From: Fasciola hepatica
Lineage: Eukaryota; Platyhelminthes; Trematoda; Plagiorchiida; Fasciolidae
Assembly: GCA_948099385.1 (NCBI GenBank)
Contig: CANUEZ040000116.1
Location: forward strand, 11,228,001-11,292,000
Length of the DNA stretch: 64,000 bases
Direction of reading: 5' to 3'
This document shows positions 41,218 to 50,814 of this stretch, in pieces. The translations under genes were made by a program, and so were the position numbers. Below the pieces are notes generated by a model. It saw only the letters and a list, made by a program, of their open reading frames with translations, searched no databases and was not told the DNA's origin. Each line of letters opens with the position of its first letter. Positions within the stretch are counted from its first letter, which is position 1.

Positions 41218-41317
41218 TTGCCTGCCAAAATTCTCCCTAATCTTAGCAAAGCCAAAGGTTTGGAATAAGGATACTGATTCTTCCCACCTACCTAGACCCT
41301 GTTGTCTGTGCGCTTAC
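41218..41317 (-). other. BEL-2 3' non-coding region, left part, ending in CTTAC target site
   Basis: It aligns with the reverse complement of BEL-1 47530-47631 (for example GATTCTTCCCACCTACCTAG here, GATTCTTCCTACCTGCCTAG there). The last five bases, CTTAC (41313-41317), are repeated at 48009-48013. Confidence 0.8.
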
Positions 41318-41694
41318 TGTAACAGCCGGTCGTGAAAAATCCCCCTTTTTCCCTCGCGATTCAGTGTTTTTCCCAACATCACTCATTTCCATACACTATT
41401 GACTTGTCTTTACGAACTGGTTGTTTTTCTGGACCAATTGTTGTTTGTTCGCGCCCAGAGCGCTACTTTGGCACATCCTTGTTCAGGACCTGCGTGACGC
41501 ACGTGCTGTCTGCTCACACGCTGCTATTCGGTTTCTCGTTGTTGAGTCCTTGTGATCGTATTATTGAGGTTTGTATATTGTTTATGTCATTGTTTATTTT
41601 AATAATCTAGTATCGTAGAATATCACGGATAATCGTCTTCTGATTTCGGGATCCGTTGCGAATTTGGCTACGCATTGCTCAAACGTTCGTAACA
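41318..41694 (+). repeat. BEL-1 5' LTR (377 bp)
   Basis: It starts TGTAACAGCCGGTCGTG and ends AAACGTTCGTAACA, the usual TG...CA ends. It appears identical to 47632-48008 over all 377 bp. LTRs carry the promoter and polyadenylation signals. A 92-codon open frame inside each LTR resembles no protein. Confidence 0.95.
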
Positions 41695-41710
41695 ATACTC
41701 AATAGATCTA

Positions 41711-41730
41711 TTTGGAACGAGGAAAAATCA
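41711..41730 (+). other. Candidate primer-binding region of BEL-1
   Basis: About 16 bp after the LTR, TTGGAACGAGGAAAAATCAC begins with a TGG that could pair with a tRNA 3' CCA end. The equivalent BEL-2 leader has TTGGAATGATAAAA. I cannot identify the tRNA and the distance from the LTR is unusual. Confidence 0.25.
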
Positions 41731-41736
41731 CGCAAA

Positions 41737-42924
41737 ATGCCAAGAAAAGGATCAAAAGCAGTCGAATCCGGACAGGAAGTAATACGGCAAGTCTCTGGGG
41801 AGGTTTTGGGTACATATGATTCTTTAGTTAATGCTAGATCGCCTAGTCCTGTCAGTGCTAGCTCATGTGTTATTGAAAGCAATATTGATCGTAAGGATGT
41901 CGATTTATATAAGCTGAGAATACTAGAACTAGAGCAACAGTTACTTTCGGCTAGACTACAGGCGCATGAAGCAGAGAAGTGTACACAGAAACAGCGAGAG
42001 CATGAGACCAGTGACTTCGACACTTCCGATAGGTTAGGGTGCAATAAGGTAGGGAACCCCACGCCGTTCGCCGACTACAAACCACCATCGATCGATCTGC
42101 CTAGAATGGAGTTAACGGTTTTCGACGGGCGAGCTGAGCAATACTGCAAGTTTGTCAAACAGTTCGAGACGTTCGTTGAAAACAAGGTAACCGACCCTGG
42201 GCAAAGGCTTCTTTACCTTACTCACTACTGCCGTGGCCGAGCGCGAGAAGCTATCGACGGGTGCACCATGCTCGATCCAGAACAAGGCTACACAAGGGCA
42301 AGAAAGATTCTGAGGGACTTGTTTGGCCAACCTTTCAAAGTAGCCCGTAACCTAATAGAGGGCGTGATGGCAGAGGCAAAGAAAACCAAGGGCGACGTCT
42401 ACACCATGGCCGACCTGGTGATCAAGATGCAGAACTGCTCAATAGCCCTCGACCATTTAGGTTACAGAGCTGACCTAGACGCCATGCACACTTTGGAAGG
42501 CATAGTCCGTCACCTCTCTCCCGAACTACAGGGTCGGTGGGCGGAAGAAGCTGAACGGATAAGCCGAGGCGACAGAGAAGCCAACTTCGAAGACCTGACT
42601 GAATACTTAGACAGGCAAACGAAGATAGCTGACAGCAGATTCGGCCGACTCATCCGGGACAGCAACCGAGCAAACAAGCCCGGTACTAGCCAAGTCCAAG
42701 CCCCTGTACGGGAATATCCAAAGTACCAGCCTTGGACCAACACACACGTCATTTCACGAGATGCTACGGCGAAACCAAATTGCAGATCCTGTGGTACTAG
42801 CCATGGCCTACCAGAATGCCCCAAGTTCGGCAACGCCACAATAGACGAACGGTGGGGAATGGCGAGGATGGCAGGAGCATGTTTCATCTGTCTCAACACC
42901 ATGCACCCGGGCAGCAGCCTGTAG
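41737..42924 (+). CDS. gag: BEL-1 Gag, truncated in the zinc-knuckle region
   Basis: Starts at ATG 41737 (MPRKGSKAVESGQEV), the same start as BEL-2 (MPRKESK at 53790). Residues 70-100 form a Gln/Glu-rich coiled-coil-like helix. From about residue 115 comes the Pao/BEL capsid region (LPRMELTVFDGRAEQYCKFV, then YLTHYCRGRAREAI). The end has a CRSC-GTSHGLPEC knuckle (C-x2-C-x3-H-x4-C) and the start of a second (CFICLNTMH), after which the frame hits TAG. In BEL-2 the same region runs on without a break into a third Cys/His cluster and the protease. Gag packages element RNA into particles. Confidence 0.9.
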   Translation: MPRKGSKAVESGQEVIRQVSGEVLGTYDSLVNARSPSPVSASSCVIESNIDRKDVDLYKLRILELEQQLLSARLQAHEAEKCTQKQREHETSDFDTSDRLGCNKVGNPTPFADYKPPSIDLPRMELTVFDGRAEQYCKFVKQFETFVENKVTDPGQRLLYLTHYCRGRAREAIDGCTMLDPEQGYTRARKILRDLFGQPFKVARNLIEGVMAEAKKTKGDVYTMADLVIKMQNCSIALDHLGYRADLDAMHTLEGIVRHLSPELQGRWAEEAERISRGDREANFEDLTEYLDRQTKIADSRFGRLIRDSNRANKPGTSQVQAPVREYPKYQPWTNTHVISRDATAKPNCRSCGTSHGLPECPKFGNATIDERWGMARMAGACFICLNTMHPGSSL

Positions 42925-43522
42925 AACAAGGAATAGATGTGGTTACGAGGGCTGCACGGGCAGACACCATCGGCTACTGCATCAGGCGAGAATAACCATA
43001 TCCGAGGCGAGTGCCAAGCCCAGCGTGATTTGTTCAACTTCACAATCTGCCAGTAAACCGGTACGTTTAGGCGTAGTGGCCGTGGGAGTAGTGACTCCGA
43101 CTGGGATAGTCAAGGCGTTGGCTTTCGTTGATAGTGGATCCGACACCACTTTAGTGAAAGAGCGGTTTGCCGACAAACACCAACTGGCTAAAGGTGCGAC
43201 GTCGTTAGCAGTGAGCACGGTGGGCGGAACACAGGTAATGACTGCCGGTAGATTAAGGCAGCAACTCATCTCTCTAGACACTAACGAGGAAATTGAACCA
43301 ACGGAAGCATTCACGTTAGCGGATCTCCCCATGCGAGCACCAAGGTCGGTGAACGCAATCTTGGCTCGATGGCCCCACCTGCAGGATGTAACCGTTGTAG
43401 ACTGGGAAGATGATGAAGTGGATCTCCTCATCGGATGCGACGTGCCAGAGGCGCATTGGGTGCTTGACCAAAGAGTGGGCGACCGCCAGGCACCTTATGC
43501 CGTACGCACGGCTCTGGGATAG
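42923..43522 (+). CDS. pol: BEL-1 Gag end and aspartyl protease, shifted frame
   Basis: Open from 42923, one base after the last Gag sense codon, this frame holds the missing Cys/His cluster (CGYEGCTGRHHRLLH) and a retropepsin-like protease with the catalytic Asp in ALAFVDSGSDTTLV (about 43120-43160). Conserved DLPMRAPRSVNAI and LLIGCDVPEAHWVLDQ blocks follow. It ends at TAG 43520-43522, where BEL-2 has TGG (Trp) in the same context (TALG-W). The protease matures the polyprotein. No start codon is expected because it is normally fused to Gag. Confidence 0.85.
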   Translation, partial: RTRNRCGYEGCTGRHHRLLHQARITISEASAKPSVICSTSQSASKPVRLGVVAVGVVTPTGIVKALAFVDSGSDTTLVKERFADKHQLAKGATSLAVSTVGGTQVMTAGRLRQQLISLDTNEEIEPTEAFTLADLPMRAPRSVNAILARWPHLQDVTVVDWEDDEVDLLIGCDVPEAHWVLDQRVGDRQAPYAVRTALG

Positions 43523-43554
43523 ATGTTATACGGTCCATTAGGGTACGCGGTTCC

Positions 43555-44739
43555 GTGAATTACTTATCCGCCGAAACGGACCGCATAGAGTATCATCTGC
43601 AACGGCTGTATGAAAAGGAGTTTCATGACATTGGAGACGAAAGACCGACGTTGTCTCAAGAGGATCACTTCGCTCTACAAACGGTGCGGCAAGGCTCTAG
43701 AGGCCTCAACAAACAGTTCGAGGTTCCCCTCCCATGGCGCACACCGGTCGACCCGTGGACTGACAACAGAAATTATGTTCTCCAACGATTACTACGACTA
43801 AAAGAACGCTTCATTCGAGACCAGAATCTGTGGGAACGATACGCGGATTTGATGAAGCGAAACGAGGCCCTCGGTTACGTTGAAAAGGTGCCTGTTAACA
43901 CCGACAGCAAAAGGGGTGTCTGGTATCTGCCTCACCATCCGGTTATCAACCCCAAGAAACCCAATAAACTGCGCGTGGTTTTCGACTATGCGGCCAAGTT
44001 TCAGGGCAAGTCGTTAAACGATCGCCTACTACAGGGGCCTGACTGGACCACACCACTGATCGATGTTCTGTGCCGTTTCAGAGTGGGTAAAGTGGCTTTG
44101 TCTGCTGACATTAGGGAAATGTTCCATCAGGTGAAGATTCCGGTAGGAGAACGAGATGCGTTGCGTTTTCTGTTGTGGGAAGGGAGCGACCGGGACAACG
44201 CAGTGGTGAATTATAGGATGACCGTCCACCCCTTTGGAGCCATATCGTCACCATTTTGTGCCAAATACGCCCTCCGAGAATCAGCGAACAAACATGGCGA
44301 TCTAGTACATCGGACGGTGGTAGAAAGCGTCAGCAGGAACTTCTACGTCGACGACTACCTTGGGTCATTCGATGATGTGGAATCAGCTCTAGAGCGGTTC
44401 AGGGGTCTGACGAGATTGCTGGAAGAGGGCGGCTTCCATCTAACTAAATGGATGTCGAACGCTTCAGAAGTGCTGAAGGTCATCCCGTACCACGAAAAGG
44501 CCGAAAGGGTAAGAGATTTGGACGGCTCTGCACTTCCTATCGAGCGCACCTTAGGGATACAATGGGACGCGGAAACGGACGATTTTGTTTTCGAACTGAA
44601 CGTTCCCGAGCGGCCAACAACCCGTCGTGGCATACTATCTGCCGTCTCAAGTTTGTTCGACCCGCTCGGTTTCGTCTCACCATGGCTGCTACCCGGAAAG
44701 ATCTTGCTGCAGCGGCTGTGCCGTAAGAAACTTGATTGA
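43555..44739 (+). CDS. pol: BEL-1 reverse transcriptase
   Basis: Open in the Gag frame. Blocks: SVNYLSAETDRIEYHLQRLY at the start, PHHPVINPKKPNKLRVVFDY (about 126-145), VALSADIREMFHQVKI (motif A, 180-195), YRMTVHPFGAISSPFCA (motif B, 220-236), SRNFYVDDYLGSFDD (motif C with YVDD at 264-267), and TLGIQWDAETDDFVFEL near the end. All catalytic acids are present. The frame stops at TGA 44737-44739, where BEL-2 encodes Trp (VDWDQPLD). A frame change between 43522 and 43555 separates it from the protease. It synthesises cDNA in the particle. Confidence 0.92.
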   Translation: MNYLSAETDRIEYHLQRLYEKEFHDIGDERPTLSQEDHFALQTVRQGSRGLNKQFEVPLPWRTPVDPWTDNRNYVLQRLLRLKERFIRDQNLWERYADLMKRNEALGYVEKVPVNTDSKRGVWYLPHHPVINPKKPNKLRVVFDYAAKFQGKSLNDRLLQGPDWTTPLIDVLCRFRVGKVALSADIREMFHQVKIPVGERDALRFLLWEGSDRDNAVVNYRMTVHPFGAISSPFCAKYALRESANKHGDLVHRTVVESVSRNFYVDDYLGSFDDVESALERFRGLTRLLEEGGFHLTKWMSNASEVLKVIPYHEKAERVRDLDGSALPIERTLGIQWDAETDDFVFELNVPERPTTRRGILSAVSSLFDPLGFVSPWLLPGKILLQRLCRKKLD

Positions 44740-46932
44740 GACCAGTCACTGGACCGAGGGGACCGGCTGGACTGGGAAGGATTTGTGAACACCTTGAAGA
44801 AATTAGGGGACATAAGAATCCCACGATGTTTGACTCCTGGCCATACGACACGGACTGGAGAACTACATGCTTCTTCCGATGCATCCGAAGTCGGTTATGG
44901 AGCTGTGGTGTACGGACGATGGTGCGCAGGAGATGGACAATATACCACGAGGATCCTGTTCGCCAAAGCCCGCGTTGCTCCACTGAAGTCGGTCTCAATC
45001 CCACACCTTGAACTCAGCGCAGCCGTGTTAGCAGTCAGGGTGGTGCAAGCTGTGAAGAGATGTTTCGATCTCTACATTTGGTCGGTGAGCTTCTGGACGG
45101 ATTCAACGATAGTGCTTTACCACATTAACAACGTACGGAGCCGGTTTAGTACTTTCGTTGCTAACCGGCTCACGATTATTCACGATGAATCAGCCACGCA
45201 CCAGTGGAGTCATGTCAGGTCTGGCGATAATCCGGCCGACCTGTGCTCCCGAGGTGCGAACAACTTCAGGCAACTGGACACGTGGACGAGAGGGCCAAAC
45301 TTCCTGCAATTGCCCAAACAGGACTGGCTCGTGTTCGAATTAAAACCCCCTACGGAATTGGAACTGGAGATCAAAGGCGTAGTGATAGCAACCAACGTCG
45401 TCGAAGCGTCGTCCATTTTATCGCGACTGGTCAGGTTTTCTTCCTGGATGAAGACGCTTCGTTCGCTAGTTTGGTTAACTAGGTTCAAGATAAGTTTACT
45501 AGTCATGAAAGGGCTACGGCCCTCAGGTCGGATACGGGTCGGCCCGATAGGTCCCGATGAGCTACAAGCGGCAGAGTACGATGTTTTCAGAATGATACAA
45601 CGCGAGGCTTTCGCCCGAGAACTCAAGAGGGCGGAAGAAGTGGGGCCGACCAATGAAGACATGCCATCTCCAAGAGGCGAGCTGAAGCGTTTAAACCCCA
45701 AACTCATCAACGGACTGCTGCGGGTGGATGGTAGGCTGACCAACGCCCACCTGAACTTCGACACAAAGTATCCTATACTGCTGCCTGCGAAACAACCTGT
45801 AGTAGAGCTAATGATTCAACACGTCCACGCCGTGGAGGGACATGCTGGGGAAAGTCACGTGACGAGCGTCATCCGAAAGCGTCTTTGGTTGTTGAGAGGA
45901 CGAGAGACTGTAAAACGCGTAATCCGACGGTGTGTGCAATGCAGGAGACTCAATGCCACAGCAGGCAAACAACTCATGGCCCCACTACCAGAATGCAGGG
46001 TGACTACGGGCTGGTGGCCGTTCAGTGACACCGGGCTGGACTATTTCGGGCCCTTGTGGATCAAGTGCGGGAAAAGATTAGAAAAGCGATACGGATGCAT
46101 CATGACGTGCATGAAATCACGTGCGGTACACCTAGAAGTCGCACATTCGATGACGACCGATTCGTTTCTACGGGCTTTGCAAGGATTTATCAACCGAAGA
46201 GGCGTACCGGCCGATATATACTCAGATAATGGATCGAACTTTGTGGGCGCTCAACGGGAATTGCAGCGTTGGCACAAGAACATAAACAGGGACGAACTGC
46301 AGAATCGAACCTTGGCCTACGGCATACGATGGCATTTCAACCCCCCACAGGCCAGTCACCGAGGCGGCATATGGGAACACATGATCCGGTCCGCCAGACG
46401 GATATTGCTGTCAATCATGGAGCAGCAGCCGCCCGACGACGAGACGCTGAACACCGTCATGACTGAGGTGGAGCGAATTCTGAACAACCGCCCCCTGGTT
46501 CCAGTATTGAACGGCGACCCCACCCACCTGGCGCTCACCCCGAACGACTTATTGACGCTAAGGTCGAACGAGGGTTTCCAAGGGCCGGTAAACCTTCGTG
46601 GGAGCTACCTCCACGGGTGGAAGCAAGCGAACTATCTGGCCAAGGTCTTCTGGAGGCGATGGCTACGGGAGTACCTACCGGCTTTGCAGACTCGACAGAA
46701 GTGGCTGGCCAAAACAAGACCATTCAACGTTGGGGACGTGGTTATGATCGTCGACGAACGCGCACATTTCAGCGCTTGGTCTTTGGCAGTAGTTACGGAA
46801 ACCATCAAAAGCACTGACGGAATTATAAGAACGGTGAAGGTGAAGACAGCTAACGGAGTGCTCATTCGTGACATACGCAGTATTAACCTACTCGAGAGCG
46901 AAGACGGAGGAGCTGATAACCCTGAGGCCTAG
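44740..46932 (+). CDS. pol: BEL-1 RNase H and integrase
   Basis: In frame with the RT beyond one TGA. RNase H residues: HASSDASEVGYGAVVY (Asp), LELSAAVLAVRVV (Glu), FWTDSTIVLYHI (Asp), HVRSGDNPADLCSRG (Asp). Integrase: HHCC zinc domain (VEGHAGESHVTSV, CVQCRRL; about 45830-45950), then TGLDYFGPLW, IYSDNGSNFVGA and GGIWEHMIRSAR giving the D,D,E triad (about 46030, 46225, 46375), and a C-terminal NNRPLVP / WRRWLREYLP region. All catalytic residues are intact and it ends at TAG 46930. The first ATG in this open stretch is at 44785. Confidence 0.93.
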   Translation, partial: DQSLDRGDRLDWEGFVNTLKKLGDIRIPRCLTPGHTTRTGELHASSDASEVGYGAVVYGRWCAGDGQYTTRILFAKARVAPLKSVSIPHLELSAAVLAVRVVQAVKRCFDLYIWSVSFWTDSTIVLYHINNVRSRFSTFVANRLTIIHDESATHQWSHVRSGDNPADLCSRGANNFRQLDTWTRGPNFLQLPKQDWLVFELKPPTELELEIKGVVIATNVVEASSILSRLVRFSSWMKTLRSLVWLTRFKISLLVMKGLRPSGRIRVGPIGPDELQAAEYDVFRMIQREAFARELKRAEEVGPTNEDMPSPRGELKRLNPKLINGLLRVDGRLTNAHLNFDTKYPILLPAKQPVVELMIQHVHAVEGHAGESHVTSVIRKRLWLLRGRETVKRVIRRCVQCRRLNATAGKQLMAPLPECRVTTGWWPFSDTGLDYFGPLWIKCGKRLEKRYGCIMTCMKSRAVHLEVAHSMTTDSFLRALQGFINRRGVPADIYSDNGSNFVGAQRELQRWHKNINRDELQNRTLAYGIRWHFNPPQASHRGGIWEHMIRSARRILLSIMEQQPPDDETLNTVMTEVERILNNRPLVPVLNGDPTHLALTPNDLLTLRSNEGFQGPVNLRGSYLHGWKQANYLAKVFWRRWLREYLPALQTRQKWLAKTRPFNVGDVVMIVDERAHFSAWSLAVVTETIKSTDGIIRTVKVKTANGVLIRDIRSINLLESEDGGADNPEA

Positions 46933-47631
46933 TAAACCTTTTTCACACCGGTAATCGAGGTGGATAAAGAAACACTATATATACCACACAATCTCCGTCA
47001 AACACGTTAAGGTGCTCGCGGTCCTTTCGTTGACATTACAGAAGGTTCTTCCCGATATGTGGTGATGAGTGCGATTCCATTAGACATCCCGATACATACA
47101 CGCATGCACGACGCACTCTACATCCCGTAAACCCATCATACATGTGACAGTGTTCTTTGTTTGCCTTTTGTTGACGCTACCGAATGCCCCTTGCATATGT
47201 GGAAGTAGCGGAGCTCAGGTCACACACACATGCTACATTCACTCGTTTTCTTGCCACGCGGTCTTTTGTTGACATTGCAGAAAGTCCTCCTTTGACGTGT
47301 AGTCATACCTGTGATTTCATTGTAACCCCGGCACAAACACACACGCACATACACACACACTCAAGCACGTACATCCAGGACCGGACGGCCCCTTACGAGG
47401 ACAACGTCTATGTGACCATTCACGCCCGCCATCGGTCATTTGGTCTTGTGGAAGATGTAGATTAGCCTCACGTCTATGTATCCAATGGATTAGGTGCGAC
47501 CAGTAGTAGAACGTCGACGACGAGCTTTAGACGGGCGCACTGACAGCAGGGCCTAGGCAGGTAGGAAGAATCAGCACCTTTATACCGAACCTTTGACTCT
47601 GCTGAGGATCCAGGAGGATTTTGGTGGGCGG
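46933..47631 (+). other. BEL-1 3' non-coding region with three diverged repeat units
   Basis: Units starting GGTCCTTTCGTTGACATTAC (47021), TGCCTTTTGTTGACGCTACC (about 47160) and GGTCTTTTGTTGACATTGCA (about 47261) repeat with spacing near 100-140 bp. A CA-rich stretch (47334-47367) follows. The final bases before the LTR, GGAGGATTTTGGTGGGCGG, are purine/T-rich and may include the plus-strand priming site. 47370-47631 corresponds in reverse to BEL-2 sequence flanking the insertion. Confidence 0.65.
47334..47367. repeat. Imperfect (CA)n microsatellite
   Basis: CACAAACACACACGCACATA followed by CACACACACTC, within the BEL-1 3' region. Confidence 0.8.
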
Positions 47632-48008
47632 TGTAACAGCCGGTCGTGAAAAATCCCCCTTTTTCCCTCGCGATTCAGTGTTTTTCCCAACATCACTCAT
47701 TTCCATACACTATTGACTTGTCTTTACGAACTGGTTGTTTTTCTGGACCAATTGTTGTTTGTTCGCGCCCAGAGCGCTACTTTGGCACATCCTTGTTCAG
47801 GACCTGCGTGACGCACGTGCTGTCTGCTCACACGCTGCTATTCGGTTTCTCGTTGTTGAGTCCTTGTGATCGTATTATTGAGGTTTGTATATTGTTTATG
47901 TCATTGTTTATTTTAATAATCTAGTATCGTAGAATATCACGGATAATCGTCTTCTGATTTCGGGATCCGTTGCGAATTTGGCTACGCATTGCTCAAACGT
48001 TCGTAACA
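47632..48008 (+). repeat. BEL-1 3' LTR (377 bp)
   Basis: By eye identical to 41318-41694, starting TGTAACAGCC and ending TTCGTAACA, and followed by CTTAC, the second copy of the target duplication. Confidence 0.95.
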
Positions 48009-48600
48009 CTTACCTAGCACTTCTGCAGTCGACATTCTACCCACCATCGCAACGGATTCAGTGACCACACCGACGCGATGTTACTCTGCATCGTCCATGA
48101 GAACAGCTGATCGATGGCGGGCGTGGGGCAGAAACAAACATTCTATCCTCGGGAGGAACGTCGTGCATTGGCTGCGTGTGCTTGTGTCAGTGCGCGTGCG
48201 TGTGGGTGTTGGTGTCATGGTTGAGGCCGCACCGTGTTATGTGGGCAAATGGTAACGACTACCACCTGCGGGAGGTATCTTCCATAAAGCCGGTGATAGA
48301 CGAGGAACAATCGGCCCTGCGGCTTATTTGATGGGGGTCATGAGGCATAAATGCGTATTATGTAGATGTGTGACCGGTGTGTCTGCGTGTATAATAGAAT
48401 CACAACTAATGGCACATATGGGAAAAGATCTCCGTAACATCAACGAAGGACGGTGAGCATTGCAACGTGATTGATGAAAGCGATGAAGCACAAACGCGCG
48501 TCGCGTACGTGTGTACTGGGTGTAGGTCTAGTTAGGTACGTCAGAATGTCGTAAGAGCCACCACACATGGGGGGCCCTTCAACTACCTCGAAGGCGCATG
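48009..48600 (-). other. BEL-2 3' non-coding region, right part
   Basis: Begins with CTTAC, then aligns in reverse with BEL-1 47370-47530 (AGTCGACATTCTACCCACC here; CGTCGACGTTCTACTACTG in reverse there; GATGGCGGGCGTG in both). It contains no gene and joins the BEL-2 integrase end near 48630. Confidence 0.7.
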
Positions 48601-48633
48601 TGGGACGGTCTGCTGCGCCTCCTTGTTATCGGT

Positions 48634-49920
48634 TTATCCGTCTTCACTCTCGAGGAAGCTGATACTGTGTGCGTCGAGGATTGGCATTCCGTTGGCGGTC
48701 TTCACCTTCACAGTCCTTATCATTTCGTCGGAGCTTTTGATGGTTTCCATAACCACGCCCAAAGACCAGGTGCTGAAATGCGAGTGTTCGTCTGCGATCG
48801 GTGCCACATCCCCAGCCCTGAATGGTCTTGTTTTGACCAGCCACTTCTGTCGAGCTTGCAAAGCCGGTAGGTACTCCCGCAGCCATCGTCTCCAAAAAAC
48901 CCTGGCAAGAAAGTTGGCCCGATTCCATCCATGGAGGTAGCTCCCACGAAGGTTTGTCGGTCGTTGGAAACCCTCGTTCGACCCTAACGTCAATAGGTCG
49001 TTCAGGGTGGGCGCCAGATTGGCGGGGTCGCCGTTGGTCACCGGAACCAAGGGGCGGCTGTTTAGAATCCTCTCCATCTCAGTCATGACGGCTCTCAGCG
49101 TCTAGTCGTCGGGCGACCGTTGCTCAATGATCGACAGCACTATTTGCCTGGTGGGCCAGATAAGGCGTTCCCATACTCCACTCCGATTACTGGCCTGCGG
49201 AGTATTGAGGTGCCATTGTATGCCATAGGCCACGGTTCGATTCTGCAGTTCCTCCCTGCTCATGTTTTGTGCGGACTCTGCAGTTCCCGTTGAGCGCCCA
49301 CGAAGTTTGACCCGTTTTCGAAGTATATATCTGTCGGCACGCCTTTTTGGCTGATAAAGTACTGCAAGGCCCGGGTGGGAGAGTCAGTTGTCATCGAATG
49401 CGTAACTTCCAAGTGCACCGCGGGTGACTCCATACATGTCATGATACACCAGTATCGTTTTTCTAACCTCTTCCCACACTTGCTCCACAAAAGCCCGAAA
49501 ATGTCCAGTTCGGTGTCACTGAAAGGCCACCAACCCGGAGTCACTCTACATTCTGGCAGCGGAGCCAAGTGCTGCCTGCCTGCTGCTGCACTGCGTCCCA
49601 TCCAAAGTACACAACGTCGGGTTACGCGTTTTACAGTCGCTCTTTCTCACAGCAACCGAAGGCGCCTCCGGGTGATGCCTGTCACGTGACTTTCCTCGGC
49701 ATGTCCCTCCACGGCTTGGATGTGTTGAATCAAAAGCTCCATCACAGGTTGTCGAGCCGGTTGTACCATGGGATATTTCGTGTCAACGCTCAGAAGGGGG
49801 TTAGTCAGCCTACCATCTGCCCGTAGTAGTCCGTTAATGAGTTTGGGGTTTAAATGCTCCAAGTTGCCTCTCGGAGATGATAATCTTTTGCCGATTGGTC
49901 CCGCTTGTCCTGCCCTCTAG
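48634..49920 (-). pseudogene. pol: BEL-2 integrase, frameshifted
   Basis: Minus strand: 49862-49647 holds the zinc-domain start (HIQAVEGHAEESHVTG), 49601-49260 the core (DTELDIFGLLWSKCG and DIYFENGSNFVGA, so the second Asp is replaced by Glu in an ENGSNF context), and 49086-48634 the C-terminal part (TEMERILNSRPLVPV, then WRRWLREYLPALQ). About 170 bp with stops separate the core from the C-terminal part. Most similar to BEL-1 throughout. Confidence 0.85.
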
Positions 49921-49940
49921 AGTTCTCCGGTAAAAGCCTC

Positions 49941-50750
49941 TTATTGCATCACCTTGACTAAATCGTGTTCTGTGGCTCCTAATTCATCGGGGCTTATCGG
50001 ACCCACTCGTATCCGGCTGAAGAGGCGTATCGCTTCCATGACTAACAAATGTCTCTTGGACCTGGCCAACCAAACTAATGACTTAAGCATCCTCATCCAG
50101 GAGGAAAACCTGACCAATCGTGACAAAATGAATAACGTTTCGACGAGCGTGACCGTCATCGCCACGCCTTTGATCTCCAGTTCCAATTCCACAGGAGGGG
50201 TAGTCCGTACACAGGCCAGTCCTGTTTAGGCATGTGCAGGAACTTCGGTTCTTCCGTCCACCTCCGGAGCACAGACATGCTGGGTTATCGCCAGACCTGA
50301 CATGATGCCGCTGGTTCATGGCCGAGTCGTCATGGATGACCGTGAGCCGGTTAGCCACTAGGGCACTAAACTGGCTCTTGATGTTGTTATAGTAGAACAG
50401 TACTATCGTCGAGTCCGTCCAGAAACTAGCCGACTAAATGTAAAACTCGAAGCACCTATTTACCGCTTATACCGCCCTGACTGCTAACACGGCTGGGCTG
50501 AGTTCAAGGCGTGGGATCGAAACCATTTTTGGTGAGGCAACTCGGGCTTTGGCTAACAGGATCCTTGTAGCATGCTGGCCACACCCCGTGCACCACTGTC
50601 CGCATACCACTGCTCTGTAACCTGCTTCGGATGCGTCAGAAAAAGCGTACAGTTCTTCTACCCGTGTTGCATGACCAGGGGGCAAACACCGTGGAGTCCT
50701 TACATCCGCTGGTTTCTTCAAGGGTTTCAGAAATTCTCCACAGTCCAACC
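49941..50750 (-). pseudogene. pol: BEL-2 RNase H remnant
   Basis: 50748-50467 carries ELYAFSDASEAGYRAVV (Asp) and LELSPAVLAVRAV (Glu). 50358-50083 continues with RSGDNPACLCSGG in another frame. 50192-49941 is the linker before integrase (ELEIKGVAMTV, DELGATEHDLVKVMQ). The junction to RT at about 50790 encodes VDWDQPLD, with the Trp that is a stop in BEL-1. Confidence 0.82.
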
Positions 50751-50814
50751 AGTCTTCTCTGTCCAGTGGCTGGTCCCAATCGACATTTTTACGGCAGAGC
50801 CGCTGAAGTAGGAC

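Larger units (their letters stand above)
41318..48008 (+). mobile_element. BEL-1: young BEL/Pao LTR retrotransposon with broken frames
   Basis: A structurally complete element of 6691 bp: two apparently identical 377-bp LTRs, CTTAC duplicated on both sides (41313-41317, 48009-48013; 5 bp is normal for BEL), gag, protease, RT, RNase H and integrase in canonical order, and a 0.7-kb 3' region. Coding lesions: a 2-nt deletion at the gag zinc knuckle, TAG at the protease end, a frame change before RT, and TGA between RT and RNase H. Identical LTRs indicate recent insertion, so a broken template was probably mobilised in trans, or the lesions are very recent or are sequencing errors. Confidence 0.95.

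Noticed and set aside
41332..41610. 92-codon frame inside the BEL-1 LTRs (also 47646-47924)
   Set aside because: Identical because the LTRs are identical; it lies in non-coding LTR sequence and has no family resemblance.
47370..47631. Independent repeat element shared between BEL-1 and its flanks
   Set aside because: First seen as a separate inverted repeat, but fully explained by BEL-1 being inserted in the same 3' region of the related BEL-2 in opposite orientation.
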